DNA of 64,000 nucleotides. Origin: Knoellia sp031844405. GTDB taxonomy: Bacteria; Actinomycetota; Actinomycetes; Actinomycetales; Dermatophilaceae. The stretch is taken from assembly GCA_031844405.1 (NCBI GenBank), contig JAUZVC010000001.1, positions 310,001-374,000 on the forward strand, given 5' to 3'. This document shows, piece by piece, positions 52,877 to 60,888 of this stretch. The notes below the pieces were generated by a model. It had not been told where the DNA came from and did not search any database. It saw only the letters and a program-made list of their open reading frames with translations. Position 1 is the stretch's first letter, and each line of letters starts with the position of its first letter. Made by a program: the position numbers and the translations under genes.

Positions 52877-54988
52877 TCAGATGTCGAGGAAGCGCACGTC
52901 GCGAGCGTTGCGTTGGATGAACGACCGCCTCGACTCCACGTCCTCGCCCATGAGCACGGAGAAGATCTCGTCCGCCGCAGCAGCGTCGTCGAGCGTCACC
53001 TGGAGCAGGACCCGGTTGTCGGGGTCCATCGTGGTCTCCCACAGCTCCTGGTAGTCCATCTCGCCGAGACCCTTGTAGCGCTGGATGCCGTTGTCCTTGG
53101 GCATCCGGCGGCCCTTGCTCTGACCCTCGGCGACGAGCGCGTCGCGCTCACGGTCGGTGAAGGCGAACTCGTGCGGGGCGTTGCTCCACTTGATGCGGTA
53201 GAGCGGGGGCTGGGCGAGGTAGACGTAGCCGGCCTCGATGAGCGGCTTCATGAACCGGAAGAGCAGCGTGAGCAACAGCGTGCGGATGTGCATGCCGTCG
53301 ACGTCGGCGTCGGCCATGATGACGATCTTGTGGTAGCGGGCCTTCTCGATGTCGAAGTCCTCGCCGATGCCGGTGCCGAACGCCGAGATGAGCGCCTGCA
53401 CCTCCTGGTTGGCGAGCGCCTTGTCGAGGCGGGCACGCTCGACGTTGAGGATCTTGCCGCGGATCGGGAGGATCGCCTGCGTGTGCGGGTTGCGGCCGCG
53501 CACGGCCGAGCCGCCGGCGGAGTCGCCCTCGACGATGAAGACCTCGGAGACGGCCGGGTCCTTGGCCTGGCAGTCGCGCAGCTTGCCGGGGAGGCCGCCG
53601 GACTCGAGCACGCGCTTGCGGGTCGCCTCGCGGGCCTTGCGCGCGGCCATGCGGGCGGTCGCGGCCTGGATCGCCTTGCGGACGATCTCCTTGCCCTCGG
53701 CGGGGTGGCGCTCGAGCCAGTCGCCGAACGAGTCGGTCATGGCGCGCTGGACGAAGCCCTTGACCTCGGAGTTGCCGAGCTTGGTCTTGGTCTGGCCCTC
53801 GAACTGCGGCTCGCCGAGCTTGACGCTGATGACGGCGGTGAGGCCCTCGCGGACGTCGTCGCCGGTGAGGTTCTCGTCCTTGTCCTTGAGCTGGTTCTGC
53901 TTGCGCGCGAAGTCGTTGACGAGCTTGGTCATCGCCGCGCGGAAGCCCTCCTCGTGGGTGCCGCCCTCGTGGGTGTTGATCGTGTTGGCGTAGGTGTGGA
54001 CGGACTCGCTGTAGGCGCTGGTCCACTGCATGGCGAGCTCGAGGCTGAGCGCGCGCTCCTCGTCCTCGACCTCGATGCTGATGATCTCGGGGTGGACGGG
54101 GTCGGACTTCTTGCTCGACACGAGGTGGGTGACGTAGTCGACGATGCCGTTGTCGTAGCGGTAGGAGACGGCGCGCTTGCGCTCGTCGTTGCCCTCCACC
54201 TCGGCCGCGTCGGACTCGTCGGTGCTCTCGTGGACGCGCTCGTCGACGAGGTTGATCGTCAAGCCCTTGTTGAGGAAGGCCATCTGCTGGAAGCGGGCCC
54301 GGATCGTCTCGTAGTCGTAGGTCGTGGTCTCGAAGATGTCGGGGTCGGCCCAGAACGTGATCGTCGTGCCGGTCTCGTCGGTCGCCTCCTGCTTCTCGAG
54401 GGGCTCGACGCGCTCGCCGTCCTGGAACGTCATCCGCCAGACGTGACCGAGCTGCTTGATCTCGGCCTCGAGGCGGGTCGAGAGCGCGTTGACGACGGAC
54501 GAGCCCACACCGTGGAGACCACCGGAGACCTTGTAGCCGCCGCCGCCGAACTTGCCACCCGCGTGGAGCTGGGTGAGGACGAGCTCGACGGTCGACATGC
54601 CGTAGGCCTCGTTCATGCCCGTCGGGATCCCGCGGCCGTTGTCGGTGACGCGCACGCCGCCGTCCTCGAGGAGCGTGACGTCGATGGTGTCGGCGTAGCC
54701 GGCGAGCCGCTCGTCCACGGCGTTGTCGACGATCTCCCAGACGAGGTGGTGCAGGCCGCGCTCACCCGTGGAGCCGATGTACATGCCGGGCCGCTTGCGC
54801 ACCGCCTCGAGACCCTCGAGGACCTGGATCGCGGAGGCGTCGTATGCCGTGTCCGCGTCGACCGCGGACGAGGACCGTGCCGTCGTGGTCGCCCCTGCCG
54901 GGACTGCCTCTGCCGGGATTGCGTCTGCCGGGGTCGGGATGGTGGGGTCCGGCGTCTCGATGCTGTTGTCCTCGGGCGTGCTGGGCAC
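52877..54988 (-). CDS. gyrB: DNA gyrase subunit B
   Basis: The 703-residue type IIA topoisomerase subunit has a GHKL ATPase domain (EIVDNAVDERLAGYADTIDV, DNGRGIPTG, GGLHGVGSSVVNAL), a TOPRIM domain (FIVEGDSAGGSAVRGRNPHT, IIM ADADVDGMHIRTLLLTL with the acidic Mg site) and the C-terminal QRYKGLGEM. It has about 25 extra residues at the N-terminus (Pro/Ala/Thr-rich). GTG start at 54986-54988. In most Actinobacteria gyrB follows recF; here the upstream gene is an unrelated lipoprotein. Confidence 0.98.
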   Translation of the reverse strand: MPSTPEDNSIETPDPTIPTPADAIPAEAVPAGATTTARSSSAVDADTAYDASAIQVLEGLEAVRKRPGMYIGSTGERGLHHLVWEIVDNAVDERLAGYADTIDVTLLEDGGVRVTDNGRGIPTGMNEAYGMSTVELVLTQLHAGGKFGGGGYKVSGGLHGVGSSVVNALSTRLEAEIKQLGHVWRMTFQDGERVEPLEKQEATDETGTTITFWADPDIFETTTYDYETIRARFQQMAFLNKGLTINLVDERVHESTDESDAAEVEGNDERKRAVSYRYDNGIVDYVTHLVSSKKSDPVHPEIISIEVEDEERALSLELAMQWTSAYSESVHTYANTINTHEGGTHEEGFRAAMTKLVNDFARKQNQLKDKDENLTGDDVREGLTAVISVKLGEPQFEGQTKTKLGNSEVKGFVQRAMTDSFGDWLERHPAEGKEIVRKAIQAATARMAARKAREATRKRVLESGGLPGKLRDCQAKDPAVSEVFIVEGDSAGGSAVRGRNPHTQAILPIRGKILNVERARLDKALANQEVQALISAFGTGIGEDFDIEKARYHKIVIMADADVDGMHIRTLLLTLLFRFMKPLIEAGYVYLAQPPLYRIKWSNAPHEFAFTDRERDALVAEGQSKGRRMPKDNGIQRYKGLGEMDYQELWETTMDPDNRVLLQVTLDDAAAADEIFSVLMGEDVESRRSFIQRNARDVRFLDI

Positions 54989-55294
54989 GGTGCTCCTTCA
55001 GCTGGTGCGGCTCATGCGACGCGCCCGGGGCGGGTGACCCGGCCCTGGGCGCGACGTTCACCGTCCAGTTTACCTGTCAGTGCCGACTCTGCACACCGCT
55101 GGAGGCCCGGGAAGGCGGTTTTCTCGACGTTCGGACCATGTTTCCGACCCGGCATACGGCCCCCACCCCTCTGAGGCGCCCTGAGCGGGTTTTCCGGGTG
55201 CCGGTCGGTGACTTCGGGTGGGGAGCTCGCACTTCGCACCGGAACGGTTCCCACCTGAAGTGCGAGGAACCCACTTCAGGCGGGAAAGTCGGGG
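54989..55294 (-). other. Region upstream of gyrB
   Basis: 306 bases without a gene. It contains the gyrB promoter (not exactly located) and, at 55230-55294, copy 2 of the dispersed repeat. TTTACC (55068-55073) is AT-richer than its surroundings and may be part of a promoter. Confidence 0.4.
55233..55294 (+). repeat. Dispersed terminator-like repeat, copy 2
   Basis: Holds the shared 20-mer at 55267-55286 and the hairpin arm CCCACCTGAAGTG. It lies directly after the stop of the minus-strand lipoprotein gene at 55295. Confidence 0.75.
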
Positions 55295-56017
55295 TCAGCG
55301 GCCGGTGGTGAAGAAGGTCCAGGTGCCGTCCTCGGCGAGGCCGACGCGGTAGCCGGTGTAGCCGCCGTCGGTCTGGCGCATCGTCGTCGCCTGGGCCCGG
55401 GTGATGAGGCCGGCCTTGACGACCTTGTCCCACTCGGCGTCGTTCTGCGCGTACTGCTCGGAGAAGACCCGGGGCTGGATCGTGCCGTCGAAGGACTCGG
55501 TCGGCTGCATCGACAGGAGGATCGCGAGGGCGACGTAGCTCGACCCCGCCTGGCTCGTGAAGACCGAGGCGGCCGGCTTGTCGCCGGCGAGCCCCGTGCC
55601 GTCCGCTCGCGCGAGGGTGATGAGCGTCTGGGCGTCGCACTCGCGCGCCGCCTCGGAGATCTTCTTGGCCTTCGTCGCGGCTGCCGCCGACATGCCGGCC
55701 ACGTTGGCGGGCCCCACCTTGGCCGCCGCGCACGTCGAGCTGCGCGTCGGGGTCGGGCTCGGGCTCGGAGCGGCGGTCGTCGGGGTGGCCGAGGGGGTCG
55801 GGGTCGGGGTGGGCGTCTCGGTCACCGTCGGTGTCGCGCTCGGGCTCTCACTCGGTGTCTCGGACGGTGAGTCCGACACGCTCGGGCTCGGGGTCGTCGA
55901 CGGAGCGGTCGTGGGCTCGTCGTCGGAGCAGGCGCCGAGGGCCAGCGTGGCGAGCAGCAGCGGAGCCAGCACGCGCGGGAGCCGGCGGGTGGACAGGACG
56001 GAGCCCCGGGACGTCAT
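55295..56017 (-). CDS. Secreted lipoprotein with Ser/Thr/Pro-rich stalk
   Basis: The 240-residue protein has a lipobox LALGAC (Cys near residue 31) after a signal peptide with RR. A low-complexity Ser/Thr/Pro stalk (about 35-95, with SPSVSDSPSETPSESPSATP) holds it away from the membrane. A compact C-terminal domain (about 95-240) has two Cys residues likely to pair (SSTCAAAK and ARECDAQT). I do not recognise the domain. ATG 56015-56017 is chosen because the lipoprotein signal begins there; longer ORF starts lack any signal. Confidence 0.75.
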   Translation of the reverse strand: MTSRGSVLSTRRLPRVLAPLLLATLALGACSDDEPTTAPSTTPSPSVSDSPSETPSESPSATPTVTETPTPTPTPSATPTTAAPSPSPTPTRSSTCAAAKVGPANVAGMSAAAATKAKKISEAARECDAQTLITLARADGTGLAGDKPAASVFTSQAGSSYVALAILLSMQPTESFDGTIQPRVFSEQYAQNDAEWDKVVKAGLITRAQATTMRQTDGGYTGYRVGLAEDGTWTFFTTGR

Positions 56018-56064
56018 GCCGTCACTGTAACGGGAGTGACGGGTGTGACAGAGGACCTCGCGGG

Positions 56065-56562
56065 TCACGACTCGGCCGCGGCTTCCGTGTTCGTGCTCGT
56101 CGTCGTGCTCGAGGCTGCCGCGCTCGTCTCCATCGCGCGCTCGACGACGGCGCGGACCTCGTCCGGGATCGGCACGGAGTGGCGGCCGGCGCGGTCGATG
56201 TAGACCTGGGCCCACAGCCCGTGTGCCGCGATGTCGTCACTGCCGTCGGCGAAGAGCCCGAACGCGAAGGTCACGCTCTTGGTGCCGACTCGCTCGACCC
56301 GCACCCCGGCGTCGATCGGGTGCGGGTAGGCGAGCTCGGCGTAGAAGCGGCACGACGACTCGGCCACGACGCCGAGGGTGTCGGTCGTCGTCTCGTCGGT
56401 GCCGGTCTCGCGGATGAGCCAGGCGTTGAGGACCGAGTCGAAGAGCTCGTAGTAGACGGCGTTGTTGAGGTGGCCGTACATGTCGTTGTCGGCCCATCGC
56501 GTGCTCACCCGCTGCATCTCCGGGAAGTCGGCACGGGTGAGCGAGCGCGGGTCGACGGTCAT
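56065..56562 (-). CDS. Acyl-CoA thioesterase (hotdog fold)
   Basis: The 165-residue protein contains a 4HBT-type thioesterase signature RWADNDMYGHLNNAVYYELF, with the catalytic Asp in DNDMYGH. It continues with SSCRFYAELAYPHPIDAGVR. Such enzymes hydrolyse acyl-CoA or 4-hydroxybenzoyl-CoA-like thioesters. The C-terminal Ser/Thr tail is low-complexity. Confidence 0.88.
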   Translation of the reverse strand: MTVDPRSLTRADFPEMQRVSTRWADNDMYGHLNNAVYYELFDSVLNAWLIRETGTDETTTDTLGVVAESSCRFYAELAYPHPIDAGVRVERVGTKSVTFAFGLFADGSDDIAAHGLWAQVYIDRAGRHSVPIPDEVRAVVERAMETSAAASSTTTSTNTEAAAES

Positions 56563-56613
56563 GCGCCGAGCGTAGTTGCGCCGGTCTCGAGACCGGACGC
56601 GCCGGCATACGGA

Positions 56614-56666
56614 GGGAACCTTGAGGGTCCGGACGGAAATGTTCCGTCCGGACCCTCAAGTTTCCC
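56614..56666 (-). terminator. Intrinsic terminator of the metNIQ operon
   Basis: 19-bp perfect stem (56620-56638 with 56642-56660), with further imperfect pairing outside, 40 bases downstream of the minus-strand metQ stop. Confidence 0.75.
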
Positions 56667-56700
56667 GCACGGGGAGCAAAAGCCGATGCGAGCCGGGGCC

Positions 56701-57558
56701 TCAGGCGTCGGCGCCGGGGAGCACCGAGCCGTCGGGCCAGGTCTTCTCGATGTAGGCCTTGACCTCGGGCGAGTGCAGGAGCTCGTCGAGCTTCTTGAGC
56801 GCAGCGTTGGACTCGTCCTTCTTCTGGACGGCGAGGAAGTTCGCGTAGGGGTTGTCCTTCGCCTCCTCGACGAGGATCGCGTCCTTGGTCGGCGAGAGGT
56901 CGGCCTCGATCGCGTAGTTGCCGTTGATGACGGCGACGTCGAGGTCGTCGAGCGAGCGCACGAGCTGGGCCGGGTCGGTCTCCTTGAACTGGAGCTTCTT
57001 CGGGTTCTCGTCGATGTCGTAGATCGTCGCGTTCGTCGCGTCCTTGCCGGCCTTCAGCGTGATGACGTTCGCCTTGGCGAGCAGCTCGAGCGCGCGGCCC
57101 TGGTTGGACGGGTCGTTGTTGATGCCGACCTGCGCACCGGTCGCGAGCTCGGAGACGTCCTTGACCTTCTTGGAGTAGAGCGCGAACGGCTCGATGTGGA
57201 CGCCGTCGTAGTGCGCGAAGTCGTAGCCGCGGTCCTTCACCTGCGCCTCGTAGTAGGGGAGGTGCTGGAAGTAGTTCGCGTCGAGGGTGCCCTCGGCGAG
57301 CTGGACATTGGGCTGGACGTAGTCGTCGAAGGTCTTGATCTCGAGGTCGAGCCCGGCCTTCTCGGCGAGGTTCGCGTCGACGAACTCGAGGATCTTGGCG
57401 TGCGGCGTCGGGGAGGCGCCCACGACGAGCTTGGTCACGCCGCTGTCGTCGGCCTCGGGACCACTGGAGTCGCCACCGCCCGCACCACAGGCCGTGAGGC
57501 TCATGGCGGCGAGCACGGACACTCCGGCGACGAGACCTCGGCGGGGGAACGGGGACAT
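56701..57558 (-). CDS. metQ: Methionine-binding lipoprotein MetQ
   Basis: The 285-residue NlpA/MetQ-family substrate-binding protein has a lipobox LTAC (Cys about residue 24) in MSLTACGAGGG. Family motifs include VGASPTPHAKILEFV, DYVQPNVQLAEGTLDANYFQ (opening of the methionine site), and INNDPSNQGRALELLAKANV. It captures methionine at the outer membrane face. It forms an operon with metI and metN. Confidence 0.95.
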   Translation of the reverse strand: MSPFPRRGLVAGVSVLAAMSLTACGAGGGDSSGPEADDSGVTKLVVGASPTPHAKILEFVDANLAEKAGLDLEIKTFDDYVQPNVQLAEGTLDANYFQHLPYYEAQVKDRGYDFAHYDGVHIEPFALYSKKVKDVSELATGAQVGINNDPSNQGRALELLAKANVITLKAGKDATNATIYDIDENPKKLQFKETDPAQLVRSLDDLDVAVINGNYAIEADLSPTKDAILVEEAKDNPYANFLAVQKKDESNAALKKLDELLHSPEVKAYIEKTWPDGSVLPGADA

Positions 57559-57708
57559 GGCTTCTTTCCTTTCGTATGCCGGCCGGTCGGCCGACGTGGG
57601 GATGCCGGCCGGTGCGGCCGACAGGTGTCGTGCCGGGAGGTGCCCGGCAGGTCGGGTGGGCCGACAGCGCTGTCGGGGGCGGACGGCATACGGCCGTCCG
57701 GAAGGGGC

Positions 57709-58392
57709 TCAGCGGTGGTCGACGGCGCGGGCGAGGCGGTCGCCCGCGACCTGGACGACCTGGACGACGACGACGAGGAGCACGACGGCGGCGATCATGA
57801 CGTCGGTCTGGAAGCGGTTGTAGCCGTAGGACATCGCGGTGGCTCCGAGCCCTCCGCCGCCGACGGCTCCGGCCATGGCGGAGTAGCCGATGAGCGCGAT
57901 GACGGTCGTCGTGAGCCCGGCGACGATGCCCGGGAGGGCCTCGGGCAGGAGCACCTTGCGGGTGACCTCCCAGCGGGTGGCGCCCATCATCGTGGCCGCC
58001 TCGACCTTGCCGGCGGACACCTCACGGAGCGAGGTCTCGACGAGCCGCGCGAAGAACGGCACGGCGCCGACGGTGAGCGGCACGATCATCGCCCGCCAGC
58101 CGACCGTCGTGCCGGCGATGAAGCGGGTGATCGGGATGATCGCGATCATGAGGATGAGGAAGGGCAGCGAGCGGCCGACGTTGACGACCGCGCCGAGGAC
58201 GCGGTGAAGCGTCGGCTGCGGGTTGATGCCGCCGGGCGAGGAGTTGTGGAGCAGCACGCCGACGACGACGCCGAGCACGGCGGTGATGAGCGCCGAGCCC
58301 ACCGTCATGGCGAGCGTCTCCCACAGGGCCGTGGGCAGGCCCTCGCGGATGACGGGGTTGTCGAGCCAGGTCGGGTCGGTCTCGAACCTCAT
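57709..58392 (-). CDS. metI: Methionine ABC transporter permease MetI
   Basis: The 227-residue permease has five transmembrane helices and the ABC coupling motif EASTMMGATRWEVTRKVLLP-like sequence (here EAATMMGATRWEVTRKVLLP). It starts with ATG 58390-58392, overlapping the metN stop by four bases. Together with MetN and MetQ it makes a D-/L-methionine importer. Confidence 0.95.
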   Translation of the reverse strand: MRFETDPTWLDNPVIREGLPTALWETLAMTVGSALITAVLGVVVGVLLHNSSPGGINPQPTLHRVLGAVVNVGRSLPFLILMIAIIPITRFIAGTTVGWRAMIVPLTVGAVPFFARLVETSLREVSAGKVEAATMMGATRWEVTRKVLLPEALPGIVAGLTTTVIALIGYSAMAGAVGGGGLGATAMSYGYNRFQTDVMIAAVVLLVVVVQVVQVAGDRLARAVDHR

Positions 58393-59438
58393 GCCGCCAC
58401 CTCCGGGTGGAGGCGGGCGCGGTCGAGCAGGTCGTGCGCCCTCTCGGCCTTCGTGGCGTCGGCGAGCTCGACGAGGAGGCGGCCGACGCGACGGCCGGCG
58501 ATCGTCTCGACCGTGGCGGCGGCGACGTCGGCCTCGATGCCCTCGTGGCGGAGCAGGGCGATGATGCCGTCGATCGAGCCGACGGTGGAGTCGGGGTGGC
58601 CGAGCGCGACCTGCAGGCGGGCGAGCCCGTCGGTGGTCGGCTCGACGAGCGGGATGAGCTCGCGGTGCAGCCGCGTCGTCGGGTCGGCGATGACCTCGCC
58701 GAGCCGTCCCTGCTCGAGGACGGCGCCGTCGCCGAGGAGGGTCACCGCGTCACAGACCTCGCGGACGACCGAGGGCTCGTGGGTGATGATGACGACGGTG
58801 ATGCCCAAGCGGTCCCGCAGCTCCTTGAGGAGCGCGAGGATCTGGCCGGTCGTGGCGGCGTCGAGGGCCGAGGTGGGCTCGTCGCACAGGAGGATCTCGG
58901 GACGGGCCGCGAGCGCCCGGGCGATGCCGACGCGCTGCTGCTGACCGCCGGAGAGCTGGCCCGGGTGGTTGCCGGCCCGGTCGGTGAGGCCAACGAGCTC
59001 GAGCAGCTCGGCGACCCGGGCGTCGCGCTCGGCCTTGTCCCAGCCGGCGACCTCGAGCGGGAGCGCGACGTTGTCGGCCGCGGTGCGCGAGTCGAGGAGG
59101 TTGGCGTGCTGGTAGACGACACCGAACCTCCGGCGGGCCGCGCGCAGGTCGGCGCCGCGCAGGGCGGTGATGTCCTCGCCCGCGACGACGACCTCTCCCG
59201 AGGTCGGCTGCTCGAGCCCGGTGAGGCAGCGGATGAGCGTCGACTTGCCGGCGCCGGAGCGGCCGACGATGCCGTGGATCTCGCCGCGCGGGACGGTGAG
59301 CGAGACCGCGTCGAGGGCGGTCACCCTCGCGCCGCGGGAGTCGAAGACCTTTGTGAGGTCGCGGACGGAGAGGGCCGGTGCGGAAGGGCGGGGTGTGCCC
59401 TTCGGGACGGCCGAGGAATCAGATGAAGCGTCAACCAC
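58389..59438 (-). CDS. metN: Methionine ABC transporter ATPase MetN
   Basis: The 349-residue ATPase has Walker A GRSGAGKST, signature LSGGQQQRVGIARAL, Walker B ILLCDEPTSALD and H-loop IITHE. The C-terminal domain (about 260-349) matches the ACT-like NIL methionine-sensing domain that inhibits transport when methionine is plentiful. The GTG start at 59436-59438 has no obvious ribosome-binding site. A palindrome lies 18 bases upstream. Confidence 0.94.
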   Translation of the reverse strand: MVDASSDSSAVPKGTPRPSAPALSVRDLTKVFDSRGARVTALDAVSLTVPRGEIHGIVGRSGAGKSTLIRCLTGLEQPTSGEVVVAGEDITALRGADLRAARRRFGVVYQHANLLDSRTAADNVALPLEVAGWDKAERDARVAELLELVGLTDRAGNHPGQLSGGQQQRVGIARALAARPEILLCDEPTSALDAATTGQILALLKELRDRLGITVVIITHEPSVVREVCDAVTLLGDGAVLEQGRLGEVIADPTTRLHRELIPLVEPTTDGLARLQVALGHPDSTVGSIDGIIALLRHEGIEADVAAATVETIAGRRVGRLLVELADATKAERAHDLLDRARLHPEVAA

Positions 59439-59439
59439 T

Positions 59440-59470
59440 CGTCAATAAGTAGACGTTATCCATTGGATAA
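59440..59470 (-). promoter_or_regulatory. Inverted repeats before the metNIQ operon
   Basis: TTATCCA-T-TGGATAA (59456-59470) is a perfect 7-bp inverted repeat and CGTC-N8-GACG (59440-59455) is adjacent. Together they suggest an operator for a methionine or sulfur regulator, or promoter elements. Confidence 0.45.
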
Positions 59471-59499
59471 GCAAATCGGCGGTGAGGATGTCTCACGAC

Positions 59500-59660
59500 C
59501 TGGGCCCCGTCCCACCTTTCCCGCCCGAAGTGGCAACTGCGCACTAGGGGTGGGAACTGTCCGAGTGCCCAGTGCTCCTTTCCCGCCCGGAGTGGGAAGC
59601 GGTCACTGCTGGCGGGAACAGTCACGGTGCCCAGTGCACGGAACCCACTTCAGGCGGGAA
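59500..59660 (+). repeat. Dispersed terminator-like repeat, extended copy 3
   Basis: Contains the shared 20-mer at 59641-59660 and further related segments (TTTCCCGCCCGAAGTGGCAA, TTTCCCGCCCGGAGTGGGAA). The repeat extends into the fbpC gene and supplies its final codons and stop. Confidence 0.7.
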
Positions 59661-60888
59661 AGGTGGGGTCAGCGGGGTCGGGGGACGGGGAGGCGGGGGT
59701 CGGTTCGTGGGCCGCGGCGGGGTCGGGGGTGGGTGAGTGGGCGAGGGCGGTCTCGCCGCTGAGGAGGCTCGGCACGATCCCGGGCGCGATCGAGGCGAGG
59801 ACCTCGGTGCCGACGGGGTAGCGCACCGAGTGCGGCTGCCACGACCGGATCGTGCGGCCGGAGGCGAGGCGGACCGTGTGGAGGATGAACGGGCCCTGGT
59901 ACTCGACGCGGTCGACGACGGCGGCGGCACCGGTGACGCCGGGACCGGGCAGGCGCAGGCTCACCTCGTGCGGGCGGACGACGACCTCGGCGTCGGCGAC
60001 GTCCTTGCGGATCGTCACGAGCCCGAGCTCGCACGCCAGCCCGGCGTCGGTGACCGACGTGGGCAGGAAGTCGGCGTCCCCCATGAAGGACGCGACGAAC
60101 CGGCTCACGGGCCGTTCGAAGACCTCGACCGGCCGCCCCCACTGCTCGACGACACCGCCGCGCATGACGCCGATGTGGTCGCCGACCGAGAGGGCCTCGG
60201 TCTGGTCATGGGTCACGAGGATCGCCGTCGTGCCGGTCGCACGCAGGGCTTCGACCGTGTCGGCCCGGACCCGCGCGCGCAGCGACTCGTCGAGCGAGGA
60301 GAACGGCTCGTCGAGGAGGACGACCTCGGGCCGCGGCGCGAGCGCGCGAGCCAGGGCGACGCGCTGCTGCTCACCGCCGGAGAGCTCGTGCGGATAGCGG
60401 TCGACGACGTGGGCGAGGTGGACGAGCTCGAGGACCTCCCGGACCCGGGCGTCCTGCTCAGCACGCGGTCGCCCGTCGAGGCCGAACCGGATGTTGTCGG
60501 CGACGGTGAGGTGCGGGAAGAGCGCGTGCTCCTGGAAGACGAGGCCGATCCGGCGGCGCTCCGGCGGCACCCATTCGGGCCCGGCGACGACGCGGTCGCC
60601 GACGGTGACGCTGCCGGCGTCGGGGCGCTCGAGCCCGGCGACGAGCCGGAGCAGCGTCGACTTGCCGCACCCGGACGGCCCGATGAGGGCGACGATCTCA
60701 CCGCGCTGGACAATGAGGTCAAGGGCCCGCACGGCGAGCGTCTCGCCGTAGGACTTCGAGACACCTCGCAGCGTCACGGCGCTCGCCACCGCGCCGGTCG
60801 CCGCCCTCGCTTCGGCGCTCGCCCCGACGCTCGGGACCGCCCTCGATCCCGAGTTCGACACCGGACTCGTCCGCTCCGCCCCGGTCAC
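59650..60888 (-). CDS. fbpC: Iron(III) ABC transporter ATP-binding protein
   Basis: The 412-residue ATPase has Walker A GPSGCGKST, signature ELSGGEQQRVALARAL, Walker B VVLLDEPFSSLD and His loop VTHDQ. The C-terminal TOBE/OB domain has VVRPHEVSLRL. Family is Fe3+/POPT transporter type. A 35-residue low-complexity N-terminus and a Pro/Ala-rich C-terminal tail extend it. The GTG start overlaps the permease stop (GTGA). Confidence 0.88.
   Translation of the reverse strand: MTGAERTSPVSNSGSRAVPSVGASAEARAATGAVASAVTLRGVSKSYGETLAVRALDLIVQRGEIVALIGPSGCGKSTLLRLVAGLERPDAGSVTVGDRVVAGPEWVPPERRRIGLVFQEHALFPHLTVADNIRFGLDGRPRAEQDARVREVLELVHLAHVVDRYPHELSGGEQQRVALARALAPRPEVVLLDEPFSSLDESLRARVRADTVEALRATGTTAILVTHDQTEALSVGDHIGVMRGGVVEQWGRPVEVFERPVSRFVASFMGDADFLPTSVTDAGLACELGLVTIRKDVADAEVVVRPHEVSLRLPGPGVTGAAAVVDRVEYQGPFILHTVRLASGRTIRSWQPHSVRYPVGTEVLASIAPGIVPSLLSGETALAHSPTPDPAAAHEPTPASPSPDPADPTFPA

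Noticed and set aside
50716..52920. 734-codon frame opposite gyrA
   Set aside because: Gyrase A is unmistakable on the other strand, and this frame has shadow composition.
52814..55174. 786-codon frame opposite gyrB
   Set aside because: Same reason: exact shadow of gyrB.
59439..59649. SAM riboswitch before metNIQ
   Set aside because: No conserved kink-turn or SAM-binding core could be recognised; the region consists of palindromes and dispersed repeat sequence.
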